A DNA stretch of 8,751 nt from Sulfurimonas sp. Lineage in GTDB: Bacteria > Campylobacterota > Campylobacteria > Campylobacterales > Sulfurimonadaceae. The DNA is taken from positions 1 to 8,751 of the forward strand of contig JAMORZ010000115.1 in assembly GCA_027063295.1 (NCBI GenBank), written 5' to 3'. The translations under genes and the position numbers were made by a program. This document shows, one piece after another, positions 1-6,880 of this stretch; positions within the stretch are counted from its first letter, which is position 1, and each line of letters starts with the position of its first letter. A model generated the notes under the pieces. It saw nothing but the letters and a program-made list of their open reading frames with translations. It ran no database searches and was not told the origin of the DNA.

Positions 1-952
1 CTTTGAGTTTTGTAAGTGCTGCATACCCTGCTGCCATCGCTACTGGGTTTCCTGAGAGTGTTCCAGCTTGATAAACCGGACCCTCTGGAGAGAGCTGCGA
101 CATAATCTCACGCTTACCACCAAATGCACCAACTGGCATACCACCACCTATCACTTTTCCAAGTGTTACAAGGTCTGGTGTCACACCTGTAATACTCTCA
201 GCACCATTGATCGAAGCTCTAAAACCACTCATAACTTCATCGAAGATAAGCACTGTGCCATGCTCTGAACAAAGTTTGCGAAGCTCGTGTAAAAACTCTT
301 TATCAGCTGGAACAAGCCCCATGTTTCCTGCGATTGGCTCGATGATAACACAAGCGATGTTATCTGAGTCTGCAAAACACTGTTTCACACTCTCTATGTT
401 GTTGTACTCTGCTAGGAGTGTGTGTTTTGTAAAGTCTGCTGGAACACCAGGGCTACTTGGGTTGCCAAATGTTGCTGCACCACTTCCAGCTTCAACCAAA
501 AGTGCATCAGAGTGACCATGGTAACACCCTGTAAATTTTACAATATCATCACGACCTGTATAACCACGAGCAAGACGGATAGCACTCATAACAGCCTCAG
601 TACCTGAAGATACAAAACGCACCTTCTCTACTGAGTCAAAAAACTCACATACAAGTTTTGCAAGTTGCGTTTCAGCTTCTGTTGGCGCTCCAAAGCTCAA
701 ACCGTGCTTTACAGCGTCTATAACTGCTGCTTCAATACTCTCATCTCTGTGACCAAAGATAAGCGGTCCCCAGGACTGCACAAAATCAACATACTTGTTT
801 CCATCTACATCTTTGAGGTAACCACCCTCACCTTCGGTGATAAAAAGAGGAGTTCCCCCTACACTTTTAAATGCACGAACAGGAGAGTTCACCCCACCTG
901 GAATCAGCTCTTGTGCTTCTTGAAATGCTTTTTGTGATGTTTGTGTATTCAT
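1..952 (-). CDS. hemL: Glutamate-1-semialdehyde 2,1-aminomutase (partial, C-terminus outside window)
   Basis: This cytoplasmic, PLP-dependent class III aminotransferase-fold enzyme converts glutamate-1-semialdehyde to 5-aminolevulinate, the last step of the C5 route to tetrapyrroles. I translated it from the reverse complement starting at ATG 952-950. About 317 codons are present, against a usual length of about 425-430, and the C-terminus is cut by the window edge. Visible family features are an N-terminal IPGGVNSPVRAF segment, the SWGPLIFGH stretch, SSGTEAVMSAIRLARG for PLP-phosphate binding, CYHGHSD, the cofactor aspartate in FDEVMSGFR (Asp238), and the Schiff-base lysine in TLGKVIGGGMPVGAFGG (Lys266, close to Lys265 of the E. 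coli enzyme). An AAGG ribosome-binding site (965-962) sits 9 bases before the ATG and supports this start. The gene is divergent from the TonB-like gene. No frameshift or missing catalytic residue is seen in the part present. Confidence 0.97.
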   Translation of the reverse strand, partial: MNTQTSQKAFQEAQELIPGGVNSPVRAFKSVGGTPLFITEGEGGYLKDVDGNKYVDFVQSWGPLIFGHRDESIEAAVIDAVKHGLSFGAPTEAETQLAKLVCEFFDSVEKVRFVSSGTEAVMSAIRLARGYTGRDDIVKFTGCYHGHSDALLVEAGSGAATFGNPSSPGVPADFTKHTLLAEYNNIESVKQCFADSDNIACVIIEPIAGNMGLVPADKEFLHELRKLCSEHGTVLIFDEVMSGFRASINGAESITGVTPDLVTLGKVIGGGMPVGAFGGKREIMSQLSPEGPVYQAGTLSGNPVAMAAGYAALTKLK

Positions 953-981
953 TAATTATGACCTTGTAAATATTTTTTGTA

Positions 982-987
982 AGTATA
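982..987 (-). promoter_or_regulatory. Candidate -10 box for hemL
   Basis: On the minus strand this reads TATACT, about 30 bases upstream of the hemL start codon, in an AT-rich leader. No convincing -35 element is seen. This is common for sigma-70 promoters in Campylobacterota, but it leaves the call tentative. Confidence 0.35.
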
Positions 988-1010
988 TCCAAGTTGTATT
1001 AATATTCATT

Positions 1011-1019
1011 TGATATAAT
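1011..1019 (+). promoter_or_regulatory. Extended -10 promoter for the TonB-like gene
   Basis: The sequence TGATATAAT is a perfect TATAAT hexamer with a TGn extension, 31 bases before the GTG start at 1051. This predicts a transcript start near 1026 and a short leader. The -35 region is not recognisable: a TTGTAT at 994-999 is only 14 bases upstream of the hexamer. The form matches the extended -10 before the efflux operon. Confidence 0.55.
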
Positions 1020-1050
1020 CACACTCAATATTAGAAGTAATGGAATTTTT

Positions 1051-1914
1051 GTGAATAGATCTACGTTTTCTTTGTTTGTTGCTATACTTATCCACTTACT
1101 TATCGCAATTTTATTTTACCTTCTTGGAAGTTATACACCAGAGAGAAAAATACAACAACCTCAAGAAAAAAAGATAAAAATCTCCCTCAAAGAGATGCCA
1201 AAAACAAACAAAAAATCAGGTCTCACAAAGAAAAAGATCCCAGATGACAAGATAGCTCCACCGATGCCAAAAGGCTCACAGCTCAAAAAGTTTGTCAAAC
1301 AAACCCCACCACCAAAACCAAAACTCAACAAACCAAAAAAAGTGCCATCAAAACCAAAAAAAGTACATAAAAAAACAGCACCCCTTCCACCAACAAAACC
1401 CTACATCCCTCTTTTACCTGAGAAAAAACTAACTCAAACAAAAGAGAAAAACAGTTCAAAACAAACGAAACAAGGGGATGCTCTTGCATGGCTCTATGAG
1501 GACAAATCTGACCAAGAGGAAAAACAACAAAAAACAAAAAGCTCCAATGGAGGAAACATCTCCCAAAATATCAAAGAGCTCTACGGTGAAGAGTTTGGCA
1601 AACTCACCCCTGGACAGCAAAAGTATATCTTGGATAACCAAGAGATTATGCGTCGTATCACACAGCAGGTACTCACCCGTGTTGCACGCGTAAACCTACC
1701 TCACGATCTCAATGTAAACCGCACCAATGTGATAGAGTTTTACCTGCACCCAAATGGAGATATGACAGACTTCAAATTTCTCAAAAAAAGTGGCTACTAT
1801 GTACTAGATGACACCACAAAAGAGACCATAGAGTACGCCTACAGCCGCTACCCACGACCAAAAGAGAAGATACTTATAAGGTATAATGTTTACTATCATC
1901 TCTCAAGGTACTAA
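1051..1914 (+). CDS. TonB/TolA-like energy-transducing envelope protein with TonB C-terminal domain
   Basis: This 287-residue inner-membrane-anchored protein is expected to span the periplasm and pass proton-motive-force energy to an outer-membrane partner. It has a short cytoplasmic N-terminus and one transmembrane helix (about residues 7-27). That helix contains a His (His15, in ILIHLLIA) placed like the essential His of the TonB/TolA SxxxH motif. A long Lys/Pro-rich linker follows (about 30-130, with KPK and PPKPK repeats), then a charged spacer. A TonB-type C-terminal domain ends the protein (about 200-287), with FYLHPNGDMTDFKFLKKSG, a following LDDTTKETIEYA helix and RYPRPKE. The start is GTG: no ATG is available in frame that would include the membrane helix. 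The ribosome-binding site is weak (GGA at 1042-1044, 6-base spacing). No exbB/exbD or tolQ/tolR lies adjacent, so TonB and TolA roles cannot be separated from this window. Confidence 0.85.
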   Translation: MNRSTFSLFVAILIHLLIAILFYLLGSYTPERKIQQPQEKKIKISLKEMPKTNKKSGLTKKKIPDDKIAPPMPKGSQLKKFVKQTPPPKPKLNKPKKVPSKPKKVHKKTAPLPPTKPYIPLLPEKKLTQTKEKNSSKQTKQGDALAWLYEDKSDQEEKQQKTKSSNGGNISQNIKELYGEEFGKLTPGQQKYILDNQEIMRRITQQVLTRVARVNLPHDLNVNRTNVIEFYLHPNGDMTDFKFLKKSGYYVLDDTTKETIEYAYSRYPRPKEKILIRYNVYYHLSRY

Positions 1915-2041
1915 AACTTCACTCGCTCCAAAGCTACAGTTTTGAAGTATGTATGAATGCATAATTAAAATTCCAATAACTAAAAAAACAATATATTGAT
2001 AATATGAATAAAATTGAATACAATAAAAGATATAAATATTC

Positions 2042-2047
2042 AAAGGA
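2042..2047 (+). promoter_or_regulatory. Strong ribosome-binding site before the disrupted antitoxin
   Basis: AAAGGA lies 6 bases before the ATG at 2054. It is among the best Shine-Dalgarno matches in this part of the window. The ATG it serves opens a frame that stops after only 16 codons, which is the main sign that the antitoxin frame following it has been broken. Confidence 0.55.
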
Positions 2048-2053
2048 TACTCA

Positions 2054-2190
2054 ATGAAAACAGTAACAATGCATCTTCACAGTTTGTTGATAGTCAAGAG
2101 ATGAATGAAATTTCTAGTGATAAAGAACTTGTTGAAAACCTAATGAATGGTTTAGAAGATTTTAAAAATGGTGACTATAAAATTGTCTAA
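2054..2190 (+). pseudogene. Probable disrupted antitoxin of a type II toxin-antitoxin pair
   Basis: The ATG at 2054 gives MKTVTMHLH and then stops at TGA 2102-2104 (16 residues). Its opening resembles the MxTVTMxL start of small antitoxins paired with RelE/ParE toxins; that resemblance is from memory. A different frame is open from about 2008 to TAA 2188-2190. From 2080 it reads QFVDSQEMNEIS, then SDKELVENLMNGLEDFKNG, ending DYKIV: an acidic helix and tail typical of the toxin-binding half of such antitoxins. One extra base near 2080 would join the two parts into about 46 residues. That is still shorter than the usual 60-90, so an internal deletion may also have occurred. The tail overlaps the toxin start by 23 bases, the usual arrangement. 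Alternatively the real product is a 29-residue peptide from ATG 2101, or a 58-residue protein from TTG 2014. A sequencing error is also possible. Confidence 0.5.
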
Positions 2191-2452
2191 ATTCCAAATA
2201 GCAGAAACTCCAACATTTGAAAAGTCTAAAAAGAAAATAGATAAGAAACTTTATGAAAAAATCAAAAATTTTGTTTATCCTCAGTTAAGAGAAAATCCAT
2301 TTTATGGTAGTAATATTAAAAAATTAAAAGATAATCTTGAGGGTTATTATAGATATAGAATTGGAAATTATAAACTTTTTTATCTTATTGAAGATGAAAA
2401 ACTTATCGTGGTTGTTGTAGATTTTAATCATCGACAACAGGCATATGATTAA
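2168..2452 (+). CDS. RelE/ParE-superfamily type II toxin
   Basis: This basic 94-residue protein has the size and layout of RelE/ParE/YoeB-like toxins. It has a short N-terminal strand (TIKLSK), a Lys-rich helical pair (about 20-45), then LRENPFYGSNIKKLKD, the hallmark YYRYRIGNYKLFYLI sheet, and a C-terminal strand ending FNHRQQAYD. The basic and aromatic residues of the RxRIGxYxLxY...HRxxxY pattern are present, so the frame looks intact. Family members are mRNA interferases or gyrase poisons, and I cannot tell which from sequence alone. The ATG at 2168 overlaps the end of the antitoxin frame, suggesting translational coupling. Base composition is very AT-rich: I count 23 G/C in 120 bases over 2221-2340. 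This sets it apart from the neighbouring genes and suggests lateral acquisition. Confidence 0.85.
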   Translation: MVTIKLSKFQIAETPTFEKSKKKIDKKLYEKIKNFVYPQLRENPFYGSNIKKLKDNLEGYYRYRIGNYKLFYLIEDEKLIVVVVDFNHRQQAYD

Positions 2453-2508
2453 CTATATAACAAAACCTCGTAACCAATAACTACCTAAGAGCATTTTCAC
2501 CATTTCTT

Positions 2509-2517
2509 TGCTATAAT
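2509..2517 (+). promoter_or_regulatory. Extended -10 promoter for the RND efflux operon
   Basis: TGCTATAAT is a perfect extended -10 element, 40 bases upstream of the adaptor start codon, in the 105-base gap after the toxin gene. No TTGACA-like -35 is visible. A second exact TATAAT lies at 2529-2534, 17 bases downstream, and could be a second start or part of an overlapping control site. I saw no clear inverted repeat that would serve as an operator. Confidence 0.6.
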
Positions 2518-2557
2518 CAATACAATTTTATAATAAAGCTCAAAAGGCACACTTACA

Positions 2558-3730
2558 ATGACAAAGATTTTTTCACTCTTCAATGCTACACTTTTATGTA
2601 GTGTTTTACTTTATACAGGTTGTTCAAAAGAGCAAAAACAGCAAGAAACAAAAACGATTCCTCCTCTTGAAGTTGAAGTTATCAGTGTTAAAAAAGAGCC
2701 TATCCCTATTTGGAAACGCTACACTGGTACTACAAAAGCAAGTAGCGATCAAGAGGTTCGTGCTCGTGTTTCTGGTATCCTCGAAAAACGCTATTTCAAA
2801 GATGGAGAGCTTGTCAAAAAAGGGCAAAAACTCTTCAAGATCGAGCAAAGTGAGTACATAGCAGCTCTTAATGCCGCAAAAGCAAAAAAAGCACAAGATG
2901 AGGCTTCTCTTGCACTTGCTGCTGCAGATGTTGAAAGATACACTCCCCTTGTTAAAGAGGGCTTAGCACCACGAGCAACACTTGAACAGTACCAAGCTAA
3001 AAAAGCGGGTCTTGAAGCTGCTATAGCTGGAGATATAGCTCAGATTAACAAAGCAAAAATAGAGCTTAGCTACACCATCATAAAAGCTCCAATCTCAGGT
3101 CGTGTAAGTGCTAGACATGTTGATGTGGGTAATCTTGTTGGACAAGGTGAAGCTACACTTTTGACAACTATAGTAAGTGTTGATCCACTTTATGCTTACT
3201 TTTCACCATCACAAAATGATGTAAGAGACTTTACTAAGTACAAGAACAAAGAAAAACCTGATGCTTTTATCGTTGTGCAAGGTTCACGTAAAGATATTCG
3301 CCTCAATGGGTATGTTGACTTTTCAAACAATATGGTAGATCCACTCACTTCAACTATCACGATGAGAGCCACTATAAAAAATCCAAACACAGAAGTACTT
3401 CCAGGAACATTTGTGTATGTTAATATCTTTGTCAATGATAAATACAACTTTTTGATGGTACCACCAGAGGTGATTTTTGCTGATCAGCTTGGAAAATATG
3501 TTTATATTGTAGATGAAAATAACAAAGCAAAAAGAGTCGATATAGAAACAGGATATACTTCTAAGTACCTCACAAGTGTTACAAAAGGGCTTAAAGATGG
3601 AGACAAACTCATCATCTCCGGGCTAGTAAAGATCAAGCCAGGAAGAGTTGTTAAGCCAAAAGATGTGACACAAACAAAAGGTGCACAAGCTATCATCAAA
3701 AACAATCATCTTGTACCACAAGAGAGATAA
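2558..3730 (+). CDS. RND efflux periplasmic adaptor subunit (membrane fusion protein, AcrA/MexA/CmeA type)
   Basis: This 390-residue adaptor bridges the inner-membrane RND pump and the TolC-like channel. The N-terminus is a lipoprotein-type signal ending LLYTGC, so Cys22 is the likely lipid anchor. The -3 position is Tyr rather than the usual Leu. A biotinyl-lipoyl half-motif follows (RARVSGILEKRYFKDGELV, about 66-95), then an Ala/Lys-rich alpha-hairpin (about 100-165). The second lipoyl half is IIKAPISGRVSARHVDVGNLV. Beta-barrel and membrane-proximal domains follow (about 205-375, including VLPGTFVYVNIFV). The hairpin tip carries Arg127 and Leu131 of the RLS channel-contact motif, but position 138 is Pro instead of Ser. 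A ribosome-binding site (AAAAGG, 2542-2547) precedes the ATG by 10 bases. The gene is first in the operon, with the permease starting 3 bases after its stop. Confidence 0.95.
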   Translation: MTKIFSLFNATLLCSVLLYTGCSKEQKQQETKTIPPLEVEVISVKKEPIPIWKRYTGTTKASSDQEVRARVSGILEKRYFKDGELVKKGQKLFKIEQSEYIAALNAAKAKKAQDEASLALAAADVERYTPLVKEGLAPRATLEQYQAKKAGLEAAIAGDIAQINKAKIELSYTIIKAPISGRVSARHVDVGNLVGQGEATLLTTIVSVDPLYAYFSPSQNDVRDFTKYKNKEKPDAFIVVQGSRKDIRLNGYVDFSNNMVDPLTSTITMRATIKNPNTEVLPGTFVYVNIFVNDKYNFLMVPPEVIFADQLGKYVYIVDENNKAKRVDIETGYTSKYLTSVTKGLKDGDKLIISGLVKIKPGRVVKPKDVTQTKGAQAIIKNNHLVPQER

Positions 3731-3733
3731 GCG

Positions 3734-6700
3734 ATGTTTTCTCTTACATTTATCAAACGACCTATACTTGCGATCGTTATCTCGCTTATCATCATCGTAG
3801 CTGGTTTAGTCTCACTTGTTGTACTTCCGATCTCAGAGTATCCTGATGTTGCTCCCCCTACTGTTACAGTAAGTGCAACATATACAGGTGCAAATGCCTA
3901 TGTAGTTGAAGATACAGTAACACGTGTACTTGAAGATAGACTCAACGGTATCAAAGGTGTTATATATATGGACTCTACCTCTACATCAAGTGGTAGAAGT
4001 GATATCAATGTCTATTTTGAACCAGGATATGACATTGATATTGGGGCGGTTGATGTGCAAAACAAAGTCTCCACTGCAACTGCTTCACTTCCATCTGAAG
4101 TAACACAACAAGGGGTGATCGTAGATAAAAAATCTCCTTCTATCGTGTGTCTTATCACCATTACAGGAGATGAGCGTTACGATGCTGCGTTTCTTTCAAA
4201 CTTTGTAAACATCAATGTTCTTGATGAGATCAAACGTATCAAAGGTGTTGGTAAAGCTGAAAATATGGGGGAGAAAAAATACTCTATCCGTATCTGGCTT
4301 AACCCTGACAAGATTAAAGCACTCAACCTTACACCTATGGATGTTATTAATGCAGTAAAAAGCCAAAACAAACAAGCTTCTTTAGGTAAAATCGGTGGTA
4401 TGCCATCGTATGATGATCAAAAACAGGAATTCACCCTTACAACAGAAGGTCGTCTTTCAGATGTAAGTGAGTTTGAGAAGATCGTTATTAAACACAAAAA
4501 AGATGGCTCACTCGTTTATCTGAGTGATGTATCTAAAGTTGTCTTAGGAAGTGAGAGTTATGACTGGAATGCAATCAGTGCAAAAAGACCAGCAGGACTC
4601 ATTGGTGTTTTTCAACTCGGTGAAGCCAATGCACTTGAGATTCGCCAAAAAGTTCAAGAGGTTATGGAAAGGCTAGAACGACGTTTTCCAGATGGTGTTA
4701 AGTGGAGTGTTCCATACGATACAACAAAGTATGTAAAAGTAGCTATTGACAATGTTGTAGTAAATCTTTTTATGGCTGTTGGACTTGTTATCTTGATCAT
4801 TTTTATATTTTTAGGATCATGGAGACCTACCGTTATCGCTTCTGTTGCGATCCCTGTTTCACTTATCGGTGCATTTGCAGCGATGCAGATGGCTGGTGGA
4901 TTTAGTATCAACTTTTTAACTCTGTTTGGACTTATTTTAGCGATTGGTATCGTTGTTGATGATGTTATCTTGGTTGTTGAAAATGTTGAAGTGATTATGG
5001 AGAAAGAGCCTGATCTTACAGTACCACAGGTAGTAAAAAAAGCGATGATAGAGCTTATAGGCCCTATTATCTCGACAACTCTTGTACTTGTTGCTGTGTT
5101 TGTACCTGTTTCTATGCTTCCAGGGATCACAGGAGCACTCTATCAACAGTTTGCTCTTACTATCTCCTTTGCTGTTATGGTGTCATCACTCAATGCCCTT
5201 ACACTCTCACCAGCACTAAGTTCTATCATCATCAAACGCAGAAAAAAAGGTGAAGAAAAGTTTATCTTCTTTAAAAAGTTCGATACTATTTTTGACTGGA
5301 TTACACAAAAGTACACAACTGCCATCACTTACATCATCAAAGTGCGCTACATCGCTTTAGGGCTGATTATTGGTGTATTTTATCTAACATACTACCTCTT
5401 TACTATTATCCCAACAGGGTTTGTTCCTTCGGAAGACAAGGGGGTTTGTATTGTCTCTGTCAACCTCAAGCCAGGAACTTCTCTTTCTAAAACAACACAA
5501 ATTCGTAAAGATGTTGAAAAACTTCTCTATGAGATAGATGAGATTGAAAATGTTATTATTATCGATGGTTACAACCTTGTTACATCTTCACTAGACAGTT
5601 CATCTATTGCAATGTTTGTCTCACTCAAAGACTGGTCACAAAGAACAGGAGAAAACCAAGATGTAAATGGTGTTATCAAAAAAGTACTTCAAAAAACAGC
5701 ACATATCTCAGAAGCAAACATAGCTGCGTTTAATCTACCTGGTATTCCTGGTATTGGTGCTGTTGGTGGATTTGACTTTAGATTGCAAGATTATCTCTCA
5801 GGTGACTTAAATGTACTAGAGCATTATGCTCATCAGATCATTGCAGAAGCGACTAAAGATCCACGTATCGCTTATGCTTACACAACATTCTCATCAGCTT
5901 ATCCTATGTATGATATCAAAATAGATAGAGAAAAAGTAAATGCACTTGGTGTCAATCTAGCTGATCTTTTCTCAACGATGCAGATATACCTTGGAAGTGT
6001 CTACATCAATGACTTTACAAAGTTTGGTAAAGTGTTTCGTGTGTTTGTACAAGCTGACAAAGAATACAGAAGCACTAAAGGTGATATCGACAAACTTTTT
6101 GTAAAAAATGCAAACGGCAAGATGGTTCCACTCAGTGCTCTTCTTCAGATCCATGAGATTATAGGGCCTCAAAACCTTACACACTACAATATGTACAGAA
6201 GTATCCAGATCAATGGTGCTGCAGCTCCTGGCTACAGTTCGGGTGACTCTATGAAAGCTATGGAGGAGATCGCACAAAGAATACTTCCAAATACATACGG
6301 ATTTGAGTGGTCAGGGATGAGTTTTCAAGAAAAGCTTGCAGGTGATGCACAGATATATATCGTGATCTTTGTGACACTTGTTGTATTCTTGGTTCTTGCT
6401 GCTCAGTATGAATCATGGATACTTCCTTTGATGATTCTTTTCTCAGTACCTATGGTTATCGGTGGTGCTGTTGGTGGGCTTATGTGGGCTGGTATACCAC
6501 TCAACACCTTTGCCCAAGTAGGACTGGTGCTTCTGGTTGCTCTTGCTGCTAAAAATGCGATCCTTATTGTTGAGTTTGCAAAAGAGCAACGTGAGAGTGG
6601 CAAAGGTATAGTTGAGTCTGCCATAAATGCAGGGAAACTACGTTTTCGTGCAATTATGATGACGATTTTATCATTTTTATTTGGTATCTTCCCACTTGCG

Positions 6701-6880
6701 TTTGCAACAGGAGCTGGTGCAGTTACACAGATCTCTATCGGTATCGTTTTGATGTTTGGTATGATCGCTGCAACATTTATCTCAACTCTTTTAGTACCTG
6801 TACTTTATGTACTGTTAGAGACAATGCGTGAAAAATTTGTCAGTGTTGAAGATGAGATCGCAAGAAGGGAGTCACTCTAA
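3734..6880 (+). CDS. RND efflux pump permease, HAE-1 family (AcrB/MexB/CmeB type)
   Basis: This 1048-residue inner-membrane proton/drug antiporter takes substrates from the periplasm or outer leaflet and exports them through the adaptor and outer-membrane channel. The length is standard for HAE-1 pumps. The start shows the usual FIKRPILAIVISLIIIVAG helix and SEYPDVAPPTVTVSATYTGA segment. The proton-relay residues are intact: Asp409-Asp410 in IVVDDVILVVENVEVI (TM4) and Lys940 in LAAKNAILIVEFAKEQRES (TM10). Transmembrane clusters lie at about 340-500, a TM7 at about 540-560, and about 875-1035, separated by two large periplasmic porter/docking loops as expected from internal duplication. The Asp pair and the HAE-1-like overall sequence favour an organic-compound exporter over a heavy-metal CusA-type pump. 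Specific substrates cannot be read from the sequence. The stop codon overlaps the next start (TAATG). Confidence 0.97.
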   Translation: MFSLTFIKRPILAIVISLIIIVAGLVSLVVLPISEYPDVAPPTVTVSATYTGANAYVVEDTVTRVLEDRLNGIKGVIYMDSTSTSSGRSDINVYFEPGYDIDIGAVDVQNKVSTATASLPSEVTQQGVIVDKKSPSIVCLITITGDERYDAAFLSNFVNINVLDEIKRIKGVGKAENMGEKKYSIRIWLNPDKIKALNLTPMDVINAVKSQNKQASLGKIGGMPSYDDQKQEFTLTTEGRLSDVSEFEKIVIKHKKDGSLVYLSDVSKVVLGSESYDWNAISAKRPAGLIGVFQLGEANALEIRQKVQEVMERLERRFPDGVKWSVPYDTTKYVKVAIDNVVVNLFMAVGLVILIIFIFLGSWRPTVIASVAIPVSLIGAFAAMQMAGGFSINFLTLFGLILAIGIVVDDVILVVENVEVIMEKEPDLTVPQVVKKAMIELIGPIISTTLVLVAVFVPVSMLPGITGALYQQFALTISFAVMVSSLNALTLSPALSSIIIKRRKKGEEKFIFFKKFDTIFDWITQKYTTAITYIIKVRYIALGLIIGVFYLTYYLFTIIPTGFVPSEDKGVCIVSVNLKPGTSLSKTTQIRKDVEKLLYEIDEIENVIIIDGYNLVTSSLDSSSIAMFVSLKDWSQRTGENQDVNGVIKKVLQKTAHISEANIAAFNLPGIPGIGAVGGFDFRLQDYLSGDLNVLEHYAHQIIAEATKDPRIAYAYTTFSSAYPMYDIKIDREKVNALGVNLADLFSTMQIYLGSVYINDFTKFGKVFRVFVQADKEYRSTKGDIDKLFVKNANGKMVPLSALLQIHEIIGPQNLTHYNMYRSIQINGAAAPGYSSGDSMKAMEEIAQRILPNTYGFEWSGMSFQEKLAGDAQIYIVIFVTLVVFLVLAAQYESWILPLMILFSVPMVIGGAVGGLMWAGIPLNTFAQVGLVLLVALAAKNAILIVEFAKEQRESGKGIVESAINAGKLRFRAIMMTILSFLFGIFPLAFATGAGAVTQISIGIVLMFGMIAATFISTLLVPVLYVLLETMREKFVSVEDEIARRESL

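Noticed and set aside
207..515. Plus-strand open frame of 102 residues within the hemL region
   Set aside because: It is antisense to hemL, whose minus-strand translation matches the family continuously, including the PLP lysine. The protein has no recognisable domain.
1141..1480. Repeat-like A-rich tract with recurring CCAAAA and AAAACC words
   Set aside because: These words are explained by Lys/Pro codons in the basic linker of the TonB-like protein. No regular period suggesting a tandem or CRISPR repeat is present.
1916..1948. Possible hairpin ACTTCA...TGAAGT after the TonB-like gene
   Set aside because: The stem is only 6 base pairs with a 21-base loop and no T-run follows, so it is not a convincing terminator.
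2054..2104. Programmed ribosomal frameshift producing the antitoxin
   Set aside because: No slippery heptamer, stimulatory stem or internal Shine-Dalgarno is visible around 2074-2101. A simple indel explains the pattern better.
4654..5130. Minus-strand open frame of 158 residues, rich in Thr/Ser/Ile
   Set aside because: It lies wholly opposite the TM2-TM5 region of the RND permease. Its composition is what the complement of hydrophobic codons gives, and it has no ribosome-binding site or motif.
3734..6880. Heavy-metal (CusA-type) efflux as the permease's role
   Set aside because: The TM4 motif is the HAE-1 IVVDDVILVVENVE form with Lys940 in TM10, and the overall sequence resembles drug-type pumps.
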